From: an uncultured Burkholderiales bacterium
Lineage (GTDB): Bacteria; Pseudomonadota; Gammaproteobacteria; Burkholderiales; Burkholderiaceae_C
Direction: 5' to 3'
Assembly (NCBI GenBank): GCA_945952065.1
Contig: CAMFGY010000024.1
Span: forward strand, 1 to 64,000
Length of the DNA stretch: 64,000 nt
This document shows, in pieces, positions 56,897 through 64,000 of this stretch. Within the stretch, counting starts at the first letter, position 1. Every line of letters begins with the position of its first letter. The translations under genes and the position numbers were made by a program. The notes beneath the pieces were generated by a model that did not search any database, was not told the DNA's origin, and worked only from the letters and a program-made list of their open reading frames with translations.

Positions 56897-59671
56897 ATGA
56901 GCAAACCCATCATGTTGCTGGTCGACGGTTCCAGCTATCTCTACCGTGCCTATCATGCAATGCCCGACTTGCGCGGCCCCGGCGGTGTGCCGACCGGCGC
57001 GGTGCACGGCATGGTGGCGATGATGAAGCGCTTGCGCGATCAGATCGGGGCCGATCACGCGGTTTGCGTCTTCGATGCCAAAGGCAAGACCTTTCGCGAT
57101 GAGTGGTACCCCGAATACAAAGCCCAGCGCGCGCCCATGCCCGATGCTTTGCGCGAGCAGATTGCCCCTATCCATGAGGTGGTGGCCCTGCTGGGCTGGC
57201 CGATTCTGGAGGTGCCGGGCATTGAGGCGGACGATGCGATTGGCACACTGGCCCGAGTGGCCGCCAATGCCGGTCATGCGGTGGTGATTTCGACCGGTGA
57301 TAAAGACCTTGCGCAGTTGGTCACGCATGAGGTCACGCTGATCAACACCATGAGCAATGAGAGCCTGGATGTTGCCGGTGTGGTGGCCAAGTTTGGCGTG
57401 CCGCCCGATCGCATCGTGGACTATCTGACGCTGATGGGGGACACCGTCGACAACGTCCCCGGCGTTGAAAAGGTGGGCCCCAAAACCGCCGCCAAGTGGA
57501 TTCAAGAATACGGCTCGCTGGACGGTGTGATCGCGCATGCCGACCAGATCAAGGGCGTGGCAGGGGAAAACCTGCGCAAGGCGCTGGACTGGCTGCCCAT
57601 GGGCCGCAAATTGGTGACCGTGGTGTGTGATTGCGATTTGCAGGGCCATGTACCGCAATGGCCGTCACTCGACGCCTTGGCCTTGAGGCCGGTGAATGAA
57701 GACGGTTTGCGCGAGTTTTATGCCCGTAACGGTTTCAAGACCTGGTTGAAGGAATTGGGCGGTGCGCCGCTTGCGGTAGCGCCGGCCGTGGGGGAGAGTG
57801 GTGATCTGTTTGCCGATGCGCCCTCGGTGGCCGCAGCGCCCGGCATCGCGCCCCTTGCACCGCCAGCCCGTCACTACGAGACCATTCTGGATTGGCCGCG
57901 CCTGGAGGCTTGGCTGGCGCGTCTTAAGGCCGCGCACTTGGTGTCGCTTGATACCGAAACCGATTCGCTGGAGCCCATGAAGGCGCGCATCGTGGGCATT
58001 TCCTTCAGCGTGCAAGCGGGTGAAGCGGCCTACATCCCCTTGCGCCATGACGGCCCAGATGCACCGCAACAGCTGCCCTTGGACGAGGTCTTGGCCAAGC
58101 TCAAACCTTGGTTGGAGGACGCCGATGCACCCAAGCTGGGCCAGAACCTGAAGTACGACACCCATGTGTTCGCCAACCATGGCATCGCTTTGCGAGGCAT
58201 TCAGCATGACACCTTGTTGCAGAGTTATGTGCTGGAAGCGCACAAGAGTCACGGCCTGGGGGCCTTGGGCGAGCGTTTTTTGGGGCGCAGCGGCCTGAGT
58301 TATGAAGACCTGTGCGGCAAGGGTGTCAATCAAATTCCTTTTGCGCAGGTGGATGTGGCTCGCGCCGCGGAGTATTCCAGCGAAGACTCGGACATGTGTT
58401 TGCAGGTGCACCAGCGCTTGTGGCCGCAGTTGGAGGATGAGTCGGGCTTGCGCTTCGTTTACGAAAAAATCGAATTGCCGACCAGCGCCTTGCTGGCGCG
58501 CATCGAGCGCACCGGGGTTCTGATCGACGCCGCAGTGCTGCAAGCCCAAAGTCATGAACTCGGGCAGCGTTTATTGGCCTTGGAGCAAGAGGCCTATGAC
58601 ATTGCGGGCCAGCCCTTCAATCTGGGCAGCCCCAAACAGATCGGCGAGATCTTGTTCGCCAAGCTGGGCCTGCCGGTGCTGAAGAAGACCGCCACAGGCG
58701 CCCCGAGCACTGATGAAGAGGTGTTGGAAAAGCTCTCAGCGGACTATCCGCTGCCGGCCAAGATCTTGGAGTTCCGGGGCTTGGCCAAGCTCAAGAGCAC
58801 CTACACCGACAAGCTGCCCTTGATGATCAACCCCGTGACGGGCCGGGTGCACACCAACTATGCACAAGCGGTGGCGGTGACGGGGCGTTTGTCCAGCAAT
58901 GACCCCAATCTGCAAAACATTCCGATCCGCACCGCCGAGGGCCGGCGCGTGCGTGAGGCTTTCATCGCGCCGCCGGGGCATTTGATCGTCAGCGCCGACT
59001 ATTCGCAGATCGAGTTGCGCATCATGGCGCATATCAGCGAAGACCCAGGCCTTTTGCGCGCTTTCAGTCAGGGCGAGGACGTGCACCGCGCCACCGCGGC
59101 GGAGGTTTTCCGCACGCCGCTGGCCGAGGTCACTTCCGAGCAGCGCCGTTATGCCAAGACCATCAATTTCGGCCTGATCTATGGCATGGGGGCCTTTGGT
59201 TTGGCGCAGTCGCTGGGCATTGACCCGAAGGCGGCGCGCGACTATATCGACCTCTACTTCAACCGCTTTGCCGGCGTGAAGCACTATATGGACAGCTCCC
59301 GCGAGTCCGCCAAGGCCAAGGGTTATGTGGAAACCGTGTTCGGCCGGCGCCTTTGGCTGCCGGAAATCAACTCCGGCAATGGCCCGCGCCGCACTGGCGC
59401 CGAGCGTCAGGCCATCAATGCGCCGATGCAAGGCACGGCGGCCGATTTGATCAAGCTGGCCATGATCGCGGTGCAGGCGGCGCTAGACGCCCAAGGCAAG
59501 GCGACTCGCATCGTCATGCAGGTGCACGATGAATTGGTTTTTGAGGTGCCCGAGGCCGAATTGGATTGGGTCAAAATCGAGGTGCCGCGCCTGATGGCCA
59601 GCGTGGCGCAATTGAAAGTGCCGCTGCTGGCGGAAGTGGGCGTGGGCGTGAATTGGGACCAAGCGCATTGA
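56897..59671 (+). CDS. polA: DNA polymerase I
   Basis: A 924-aa three-domain polymerase. The 5'-3' exonuclease (about 1-290; LLVDGSSYLYRAYHA, DADDAIGTLA-like EADDAIGTLARVA, GDTVDNVPGVEKVGPKTA), a proofreading 3'-5' exonuclease whose three motifs are kept (SLDTETDS, GQNLKYDTHVF, YSSEDSD) and the polymerase domain (SADYSQIELRIMAHIS, KTINFGLIYGMG, MQVHDELVFEVP) are all intact. ATG 56897 (MSKPIMLLVDG) is preferred to the ATG 30 nt upstream. It removes Okazaki primers and fills repair gaps. Confidence 0.97.
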   Translation: MSKPIMLLVDGSSYLYRAYHAMPDLRGPGGVPTGAVHGMVAMMKRLRDQIGADHAVCVFDAKGKTFRDEWYPEYKAQRAPMPDALREQIAPIHEVVALLGWPILEVPGIEADDAIGTLARVAANAGHAVVISTGDKDLAQLVTHEVTLINTMSNESLDVAGVVAKFGVPPDRIVDYLTLMGDTVDNVPGVEKVGPKTAAKWIQEYGSLDGVIAHADQIKGVAGENLRKALDWLPMGRKLVTVVCDCDLQGHVPQWPSLDALALRPVNEDGLREFYARNGFKTWLKELGGAPLAVAPAVGESGDLFADAPSVAAAPGIAPLAPPARHYETILDWPRLEAWLARLKAAHLVSLDTETDSLEPMKARIVGISFSVQAGEAAYIPLRHDGPDAPQQLPLDEVLAKLKPWLEDADAPKLGQNLKYDTHVFANHGIALRGIQHDTLLQSYVLEAHKSHGLGALGERFLGRSGLSYEDLCGKGVNQIPFAQVDVARAAEYSSEDSDMCLQVHQRLWPQLEDESGLRFVYEKIELPTSALLARIERTGVLIDAAVLQAQSHELGQRLLALEQEAYDIAGQPFNLGSPKQIGEILFAKLGLPVLKKTATGAPSTDEEVLEKLSADYPLPAKILEFRGLAKLKSTYTDKLPLMINPVTGRVHTNYAQAVAVTGRLSSNDPNLQNIPIRTAEGRRVREAFIAPPGHLIVSADYSQIELRIMAHISEDPGLLRAFSQGEDVHRATAAEVFRTPLAEVTSEQRRYAKTINFGLIYGMGAFGLAQSLGIDPKAARDYIDLYFNRFAGVKHYMDSSRESAKAKGYVETVFGRRLWLPEINSGNGPRRTGAERQAINAPMQGTAADLIKLAMIAVQAALDAQGKATRIVMQVHDELVFEVPEAELDWVKIEVPRLMASVAQLKVPLLAEVGVGVNWDQAH

Positions 59672-59692
59672 GCGCTTGATCCGCGGCCATGG

Positions 59693-59731
59693 AAAAAGCC
59701 CGTTCAGGCGCTTGGCTTGAACGGGCTTTTT
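59693..59731. terminator. Bidirectional terminator, polA / PEP-CTERM gene
   Basis: AAAAAGCCCGTTCA (59693-59706) and TGAACGGGCTTTTT (59718-59731) form a perfect 14-bp stem with A/T feet that serve as U-runs on both strands, between the convergent genes. Confidence 0.95.
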
Positions 59732-59782
59732 GTTACCGCTGACTCGGGACGGATCCGCAGCCAGAGCGCAGCAGCGCAGGGC

Positions 59783-60478
59783 TTACTTGGCTTTGCGACG
59801 ACGGCTGGCCAACAAAGCGCCGCCCAAGGCCAAAGGCAACAAGGCAAGGCTCGTGGGTTCGGGCACGGCATTTGTGTTGTCGTTGGCCGATGCATTGGCA
59901 CTGATCGACCAGCTGACCAGTTTGCCGGTGTCATTGCCATTCTGGTCAGCCACCACGAGGCGCCAGTCGCCCTTGAGGTTGTAGAAGGCTTCGTTGCTGT
60001 TCCCGACCCGATTGAACGAGGACAGCAGTTCAGTCGGCTTGAAGCTTGTGTTGGTGCAACCTTGGGTGCGACCCACGACAGCGTCTGTACTGCTGCATCC
60101 GGAGCCAATCGTCTCGGCGCCGAACAAGGCTGCGTCGCTAAAGACCAATGCGAATTCGGAGCTCAGGTTTGAGCTGTCGCCACTTGCGTTTGCAGGGTAG
60201 CCCGGACGGTCCATCAAGACAACGTCGCGGCCCTTGTGTTGGAGCTTGATGAACAAGTCGCCGATGAAGGTGTGGTCAATGCCGATCGAAACGCTCAGCG
60301 ATTGGATCCAGACGCTGTCAGCGAAGCTGATGGTGCTGTCGACGCTGCGGTTGTCTCGAATGGAGAGGTTCAAGCCTGTGAGCTGCTTGCTGAGCACGGG
60401 ACCAGCAAAGCTGGTCGTTGCGAACAAAGTCATCGCCGCCGCTGCGAGACCACTTTTCAGAATATTGCGCTGTGCCAT
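59783..60478 (-). CDS. P-domain protein with PEP-CTERM sorting signal
   Basis: A 231-aa exported protein: signal peptide (SGLAAAAMTLFATTSFAG), a jelly-roll P/homo B domain as found at the C-terminus of proprotein convertases (FIGDLFIKLQHKGRDVVLMD; WRLVVADQNGNDTGKLVSWS), a Cys pair (near GSGCSSTDA and GCTN), and a C-terminal PEP-CTERM tail (VPEPTSLALLPLALGGAL then RRR) for exosortase-dependent surface sorting. There is no protease domain, and no exosortase gene is in the window. ATG 60478 (MAQRNILK) is used. Confidence 0.85.
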   Translation of the reverse strand: MAQRNILKSGLAAAAMTLFATTSFAGPVLSKQLTGLNLSIRDNRSVDSTISFADSVWIQSLSVSIGIDHTFIGDLFIKLQHKGRDVVLMDRPGYPANASGDSSNLSSEFALVFSDAALFGAETIGSGCSSTDAVVGRTQGCTNTSFKPTELLSSFNRVGNSNEAFYNLKGDWRLVVADQNGNDTGKLVSWSISANASANDNTNAVPEPTSLALLPLALGGALLASRRRKAK

Positions 60479-60886
60479 TGGGATTCCTTGATAGAGGGCT
60501 TGTCTCACCCCTTGATCGGGGTTTCAAACTGCTGGGCACAGTGTAGGAATGACCACTTGGATACCAAATCCCGCGCCCGCGGGGGTTTTTTGTTGATTTG
60601 CGAGCTTTTCCACACTTGAATCGGGGGTATGAATCTTCGTTTGCCCCTCTTTTGGGGGTGATTTCAAGTGTTGAGCGCCAAAGTGTTCTTTTTTGATCCA
60701 AGAACCCATTGGGCTTTGCTGGTAATTAAGTGGTATTTTCCAATCGGAGGGTCTTGCCGCACCAACGTCTGGGCTGACTTGAGGGTGAGCATTTTTGTGA
60801 CCCTCAAGGCGGCGAGGCCCGCCAAGTCTTGCTCAGCGGGCCTCGCGATTGAATCCGGACGGGGGCAGAAGGGTGCGCGCTGAGTA
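60479..60886. promoter_or_regulatory. Hairpin-rich gap between PEP-CTERM gene and cysA
   Basis: A 408-bp non-coding region. On the plus strand CCCGC-GCCC-GCGGG (60570-60583) is followed by GG and six Ts, an intrinsic terminator with no obvious gene upstream. ACACTTGAA (60612-60620) is mirrored by TTCAAGTGT (60663-60671). CTTGAGGGT (60778-60786) pairs with ACCCTCAAG (60800-60808), and GCGAGGCCCGC (60812-60822) with GCGGGCCTCGC (60836-60846); these two lie downstream of cysA and may end the sulfate operon. Confidence 0.6.
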
Positions 60887-61951
60887 TCAGATGCCTGAAC
60901 CGGCCTCAAACAGGCTCAGACGGGAAGCGCTCAGGTGGACGCGTTGACCGCTTTGTAGATTCAGTTGGGCGGCTTGTTCGCGGGTCAGCTCGGCTTCCAG
61001 GGGTTGACCGTCCAGGCCAATCAACTCGACCCGGGCGGCGGCGCCAAAGCTGAGCACCCGATCCACGGTGGCCGGCAGGCCTTGAGCATCGGCGGCCGTC
61101 AGGATCTGCAGCTCATGCGGGCGAGCATAGGCTTGCACTCGGCTGCCCTGGGGCAGCTGCGGGCCACCATGGCTCAGCTGACGCTCGCCGATGTGCACCA
61201 CTCCGCCCTCGGCTTGACCCACAAAGCGGTTCACCGCGCCCAGGAAACCGTAGACGAAGGGCGTGGCCGGGCGCTCGTAGACCTCTTGTGGCGTGCCGAT
61301 CTGCTCGACCTTGCCATGGTCCATCAGCACCACGCGGTCGGCCACTTCCAGCGCTTCTTCTTGGTCATGGGTGACGAAGACGCTGGTGATGTGGAGTTCG
61401 TCGTGCAAGCGCCGCAGCCAGCGCCGCAACTCTTTGCGCACCTTGGCGTCCAGGGCGCCGAAGGGTTCGTCCAGCAGCAACACGCGCGGCTCCACCGCCA
61501 GGGCGCGCGCCAAGGCAATGCGCTGGCGCTGGCCGCCGGAGAGCTGGGGTGGGAAGCGGTCGGCCAGCCAGTCCAGTTGCACCAGACTCAGCAACTCGTG
61601 CACCTTGCGCTTGATTTCGGCTTCGCTGGGGCGTTCTTTGCGTGGCTTCACACGCAGGCCAAAGGCCACGTTCTCGAACACCGTCATGTGGCGGAATAGC
61701 GCATAGTGCTGGAACACAAAACCGACCTGGCGCTCGCGCACATGGGTGTCGGAGGCGTCTTCGCCGTCCAGCAAGACCTGACCCCGATCGGCGGTCTCGA
61801 GGCCGGCAATGATGCGCAAGAGCGTGGTCTTGCCGCAGCCCGAGGGGCCCAACAGCGCAACCAGTTCACCGGTGGGGAAGTCCAGGCTGACGTCCCCCAA
61901 GGCGGTGAAGGCGCCAAAAGATTTGTGGATGTTTATGACTTGAATGCTCAT
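60887..61951 (-). CDS. cysA: Sulfate/thiosulfate ABC importer, ATP-binding protein
   Basis: A 354-aa ABC ATPase. Walker [10 protein letters not shown], the signature [15 protein letters not shown], Walker [12 protein letters not shown] and the switch His in [10 protein letters not shown] are intact; a C-terminal TOBE-like regulatory domain follows (about 235-354). It powers uptake with CysT and CysW. ATG 61951 ([12 protein letters not shown]) overlaps the cysW stop as ATGA. It is the last gene of the sbp-cysT-cysW-cysA operon. Confidence 0.96.
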   Translation of the reverse strand: MSIQVINIHKSFGAFTALGDVSLDFPTGELVALLGPSGCGKTTLLRIIAGLETADRGQVLLDGEDASDTHVRERQVGFVFQHYALFRHMTVFENVAFGLRVKPRKERPSEAEIKRKVHELLSLVQLDWLADRFPPQLSGGQRQRIALARALAVEPRVLLLDEPFGALDAKVRKELRRWLRRLHDELHITSVFVTHDQEEALEVADRVVLMDHGKVEQIGTPQEVYERPATPFVYGFLGAVNRFVGQAEGGVVHIGERQLSHGGPQLPQGSRVQAYARPHELQILTAADAQGLPATVDRVLSFGAAARVELIGLDGQPLEAELTREQAAQLNLQSGQRVHLSASRLSLFEAGSGI

Positions 61952-62838
61952 GGGGCTTCCTTCAGGGCGCGGTGGGCATTCCACTCGACGAATTGCTTGA
62001 GAACCAGGGTCACCAGGGCCAGCAGGGCCAGGATCGAAGCTGCCGCGAAGGCGGCGGCAAACTGGTACTCGTTGTAGAGAATTTCGACATGCAAGGGCAG
62101 GGTGTTGGTCTGGCCGCGGATATGGCCCGACACCACCGACACCGCGCCGAACTCACCCATGGCGCGTGCATTGCAAAGAATCACGCCATAGAGCAGGCCC
62201 CACTTCACATTCGGCAGGGTGACGCGCCAGAAGGTTTGCCAGCCACTGGCGCCCAGCACCGTGGCCGCTTCTTCTTCGTCGCGGCCTTGGGCTTGCATCA
62301 ACGGGATCAACTCGCGCGCCACGAAGGGGAAGGTCACGAAGAGGGTGGCTAGCACGATGCCGGGCACGGCGAAGATGATCTTCAGATCATGCGCTTGCAG
62401 CCAAGAGCCAAACCAACCTTGGGCGCCAAACAGCAGCACATAGACCAAGCCGGCCACCACGGGCGAGACCGAGAAGGGCAGGTCGATGAAGGTGATCAAC
62501 AGCTGCTTGCCGCGGAAGTCATGCTTGGCCACGGCCCAGGCGGCGCTGACCCCAAATACCAGATTCAACGGCACCGAGATGAAGGCCGCGATCAGGGTCA
62601 GTTTGATGGCCGAGACGGCGTCCGCCTCGACCAGGGCCGCGAGATAGACCTCCCAGCCTTTGCGCAGCGCCTCGGTGAACACGGCCACCAGCGGCATGAT
62701 CAAAAACAAGACAAAAAAGCTCAGGCCCAGGGTCAGCAGCAAATAGCGCACCCAGGGCGCTTCGCGGGTCGCGGGGTTGCTTTGGTAGCGGCCGCCGCTT
62801 TTTTGCGAGGCCCCCAAGCTAGAAACAATGCCGGCCAT
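61948..62838 (-). CDS. cysW: Sulfate ABC importer permease CysW
   Basis: A 296-aa inner-membrane permease with six predicted helices and the permease EAA-like loop ([20 protein letters not shown]). [20 protein letters not shown] is typical of CysW. It pairs with CysT to form the channel for sulfate or thiosulfate. It overlaps cysT by one nucleotide (TAATG) and cysA by four, so the operon is translationally coupled. Confidence 0.94.
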   Translation of the reverse strand: MAGIVSSLGASQKSGGRYQSNPATREAPWVRYLLLTLGLSFFVLFLIMPLVAVFTEALRKGWEVYLAALVEADAVSAIKLTLIAAFISVPLNLVFGVSAAWAVAKHDFRGKQLLITFIDLPFSVSPVVAGLVYVLLFGAQGWFGSWLQAHDLKIIFAVPGIVLATLFVTFPFVARELIPLMQAQGRDEEEAATVLGASGWQTFWRVTLPNVKWGLLYGVILCNARAMGEFGAVSVVSGHIRGQTNTLPLHVEILYNEYQFAAAFAAASILALLALVTLVLKQFVEWNAHRALKEAP

Positions 62839-63728
62839 TATTTACGTCCTTCCTGACCGTTACGTTTGGAGCTCCACGCCTGCAAACCATTGATCAAAAG
62901 CAGCAGGGTGAAGGAGAACAGCAGCATCACAGCGGCAATGGCGGTGGCGCCGACGTAGTCGTATTGCTCCAGCTTGGAGATGATCATCAAGGGCGTGATT
63001 TCGCTCACCATGGGCAAGTTGCCAGCGATGAAGATGACCGAGCCGTATTCGCCGACCGCGCGCGCAAAAGCCAAGGCAAAGCCGGTCAACAGTGCGGGGG
63101 TGAGGGTGGGCAGCACCACCAAGCGAAAGGTCTGCCAGCGGTGCGCGCCCAGGCTGGCGGCGGCTTCTTCCAACTCGGTTTCCATGTCCTCCAAAACGGG
63201 TTGCACGGTGCGAACGATGAAGGGCAGGCCGATAAAGATCAGTGCCACCAAGATGCCCAGCGGCGTGAAAGCGACCTTGATGCCCCAGGGCACCAGGGCC
63301 TGACCCAGCCAGCCATTTGGGGCATACAAGGCCGTGAGGGCGATGCCGGCAACAGCGGTGGGCAGGGCGAACGGCAAGTCGATCAGCGAGTCGACCACCT
63401 TTTTGCCGAAGAACTCATAGCGCACCAAGCTCCAAGCCAGGATCAAGCCGAACACCAAGTTGATGGCGGCTGCCAGCAGGGAGAGCCCAAAGCTCAGCTT
63501 GTAAGACGCCACCACGCGTGGCGCGCTGGCCGCAGCCCAGAAGGCATCAAAGCCGTGGCCGGCTGACTTGATGAACACCGCCGACAGCGGGATCAGCACG
63601 ATCAGCGACAAATAGAACAAGGTGAAGCCCATGGTCGGGCCGAAACCCGGCAAGACCCGGCGTTTGGCGCGCTTGGGCAGGGCTTCACCTGAAGCAGCGT
63701 GATCAGCAGCGAGTGCGGCAGAGCTCAT
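62838..63728 (-). CDS. cysT: Sulfate ABC importer permease CysT (CysU)
   Basis: A 296-aa permease with six predicted helices. [20 protein letters not shown] near the N-terminus, [20 protein letters not shown] and the [20 protein letters not shown] loop are diagnostic of CysT. It forms a heterodimeric channel with CysW. A short basic lead (PKRAKRRV) precedes helix one. The gene starts 27 nt after the sulfate-binding protein gene. Confidence 0.95.
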   Translation of the reverse strand: MSSAALAADHAASGEALPKRAKRRVLPGFGPTMGFTLFYLSLIVLIPLSAVFIKSAGHGFDAFWAAASAPRVVASYKLSFGLSLLAAAINLVFGLILAWSLVRYEFFGKKVVDSLIDLPFALPTAVAGIALTALYAPNGWLGQALVPWGIKVAFTPLGILVALIFIGLPFIVRTVQPVLEDMETELEEAAASLGAHRWQTFRLVVLPTLTPALLTGFALAFARAVGEYGSVIFIAGNLPMVSEITPLMIISKLEQYDYVGATAIAAVMLLFSFTLLLLINGLQAWSSKRNGQEGRK

Positions 63729-63755
63729 GAAGAATAAGTGCGCTGAAATTTCAAA

Positions 63756-64000
63756 TTAGTGCTTGATGCCAGCCACGATCTGGTCGTAGGTGCCGCCATC
63801 CGCGAAGTGGGTCTTGCTGACCTTGGACCAGCCGCCCAGCAATTGGTCGACGCTGAACAGCTTGATCGGTGCAAAGCGCTTTTCTTCGCGCTTGAACACG
63901 GCGGCATCACGCGGGCGGAAGTTGTGCTTGGCGATGATGGCTTGCGCCTCCGGCGTGTAGAGATAGTCCAGATAGGCCTTGGCGACCGCGGTCGTGCCCT
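63756..64000 (-). CDS. sbp: Sulfate-binding protein, C-terminal part (partial)
   Basis: The last 81 codons only; the gene continues past the right edge. The minus-strand translation (AVAKAYLDYLYTPEAQAI, then RDAAVFK and LFSVDQLLGGWSKVSKTHFA) matches the periplasmic sulfate-binding protein family (Sbp/CysP). It delivers sulfate to CysT/CysW. Sbp versus CysP (thiosulfate) cannot be settled from this part. The operon promoter, and any CysB site, lies outside the window. Confidence 0.92.
   Translation of the reverse strand, partial: GTTAVAKAYLDYLYTPEAQAIIAKHNFRPRDAAVFKREEKRFAPIKLFSVDQLLGGWSKVSKTHFADGGTYDQIVAGIKH

Overview
This 64 kb window looks like ordinary chromosome from a betaproteobacterium of the order Burkholderiales, most likely near the Comamonadaceae/Sphaerotilaceae (Rubrivivax, Roseateles and relatives). 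This rests on high GC, gene order (thrS-infC-rpmI-rplT-pheST-ihfA-merR-tRNA-Pro; xseB-ispA-dxs; divergent lysR/lysA; a DUF2782 gene divergent from polA), a BPSS1780-type membrane protein and a PEP-CTERM protein. The genus is inference only. I see no insertion sequence, prophage, integrase, rRNA operon, CRISPR array or replication origin.

Layout. 1-6.4 kb: translation block (thrS end, infC, rpmI, rplT, pheS, pheT, ihfA, a MerR regulator, tRNA-Pro-GGG) with structured spacers. 6.6-14.9 kb: a giant bacterial alpha-2-macroglobulin overlapping pbpC (PBP1C), a periplasmic defence/cell-wall repair pair. 14.9-27.8 kb: AI-2E-type permease, orphan solute-binding protein, ybaK, plsY, RidA, a membrane-anchored glutaredoxin-like protein, a TonB-C-terminal protein, two chemoreceptors flanking a Sua5/PHP pair, recJ and a coupled phosphoglycerate-mutase-like gene. 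27.9-33.0 kb: LpxH-like phosphoesterase, then polyphosphate kinase, SixA and convergent exopolyphosphatase. 33.2-37.7 kb: ZIP transporter, universal stress protein, sulfurtransferase, DMT exporter, Rieske oxygenase. 38-42 kb: isoprenoid genes xseB-ispA-dxs and folE2. 42-47 kb: lysR/lysA and ahpC/ahpF. 47-60.5 kb: rarD, truC, small membrane protein, ychJ, uvrD, phoX, BPSS1780-type protein, thrB, DUF2782 protein, polA, and a P-domain PEP-CTERM protein. 60.9-64 kb: sulfate importer sbp-cysT-cysW-cysA, cut by the window end.

Functional threads: phosphate storage and scavenging (ppk, ppx, phoX), peroxide defence (ahpCF), DNA repair (recJ, uvrD, polA, xseB), envelope work (pbpC, alpha-2-macroglobulin, lpxH-like, plsY), motility (two chemoreceptors, one with a good sigma-28 promoter) and sulfur uptake/handling.

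No clearly new multi-gene system stands out. The least explained signals are non-coding or peripheral: a 20-bp hairpin leader before rpmI, a probable AUC start for infC, an exactly duplicated 35-bp piece of the folE2 3' end within a hairpin cluster, an attenuator-like leader before the ZIP gene, a His-rich tail on PlsY, and inverted repeats plus an orphan terminator beside the PEP-CTERM gene. All products come from reading translations; no database search was run.
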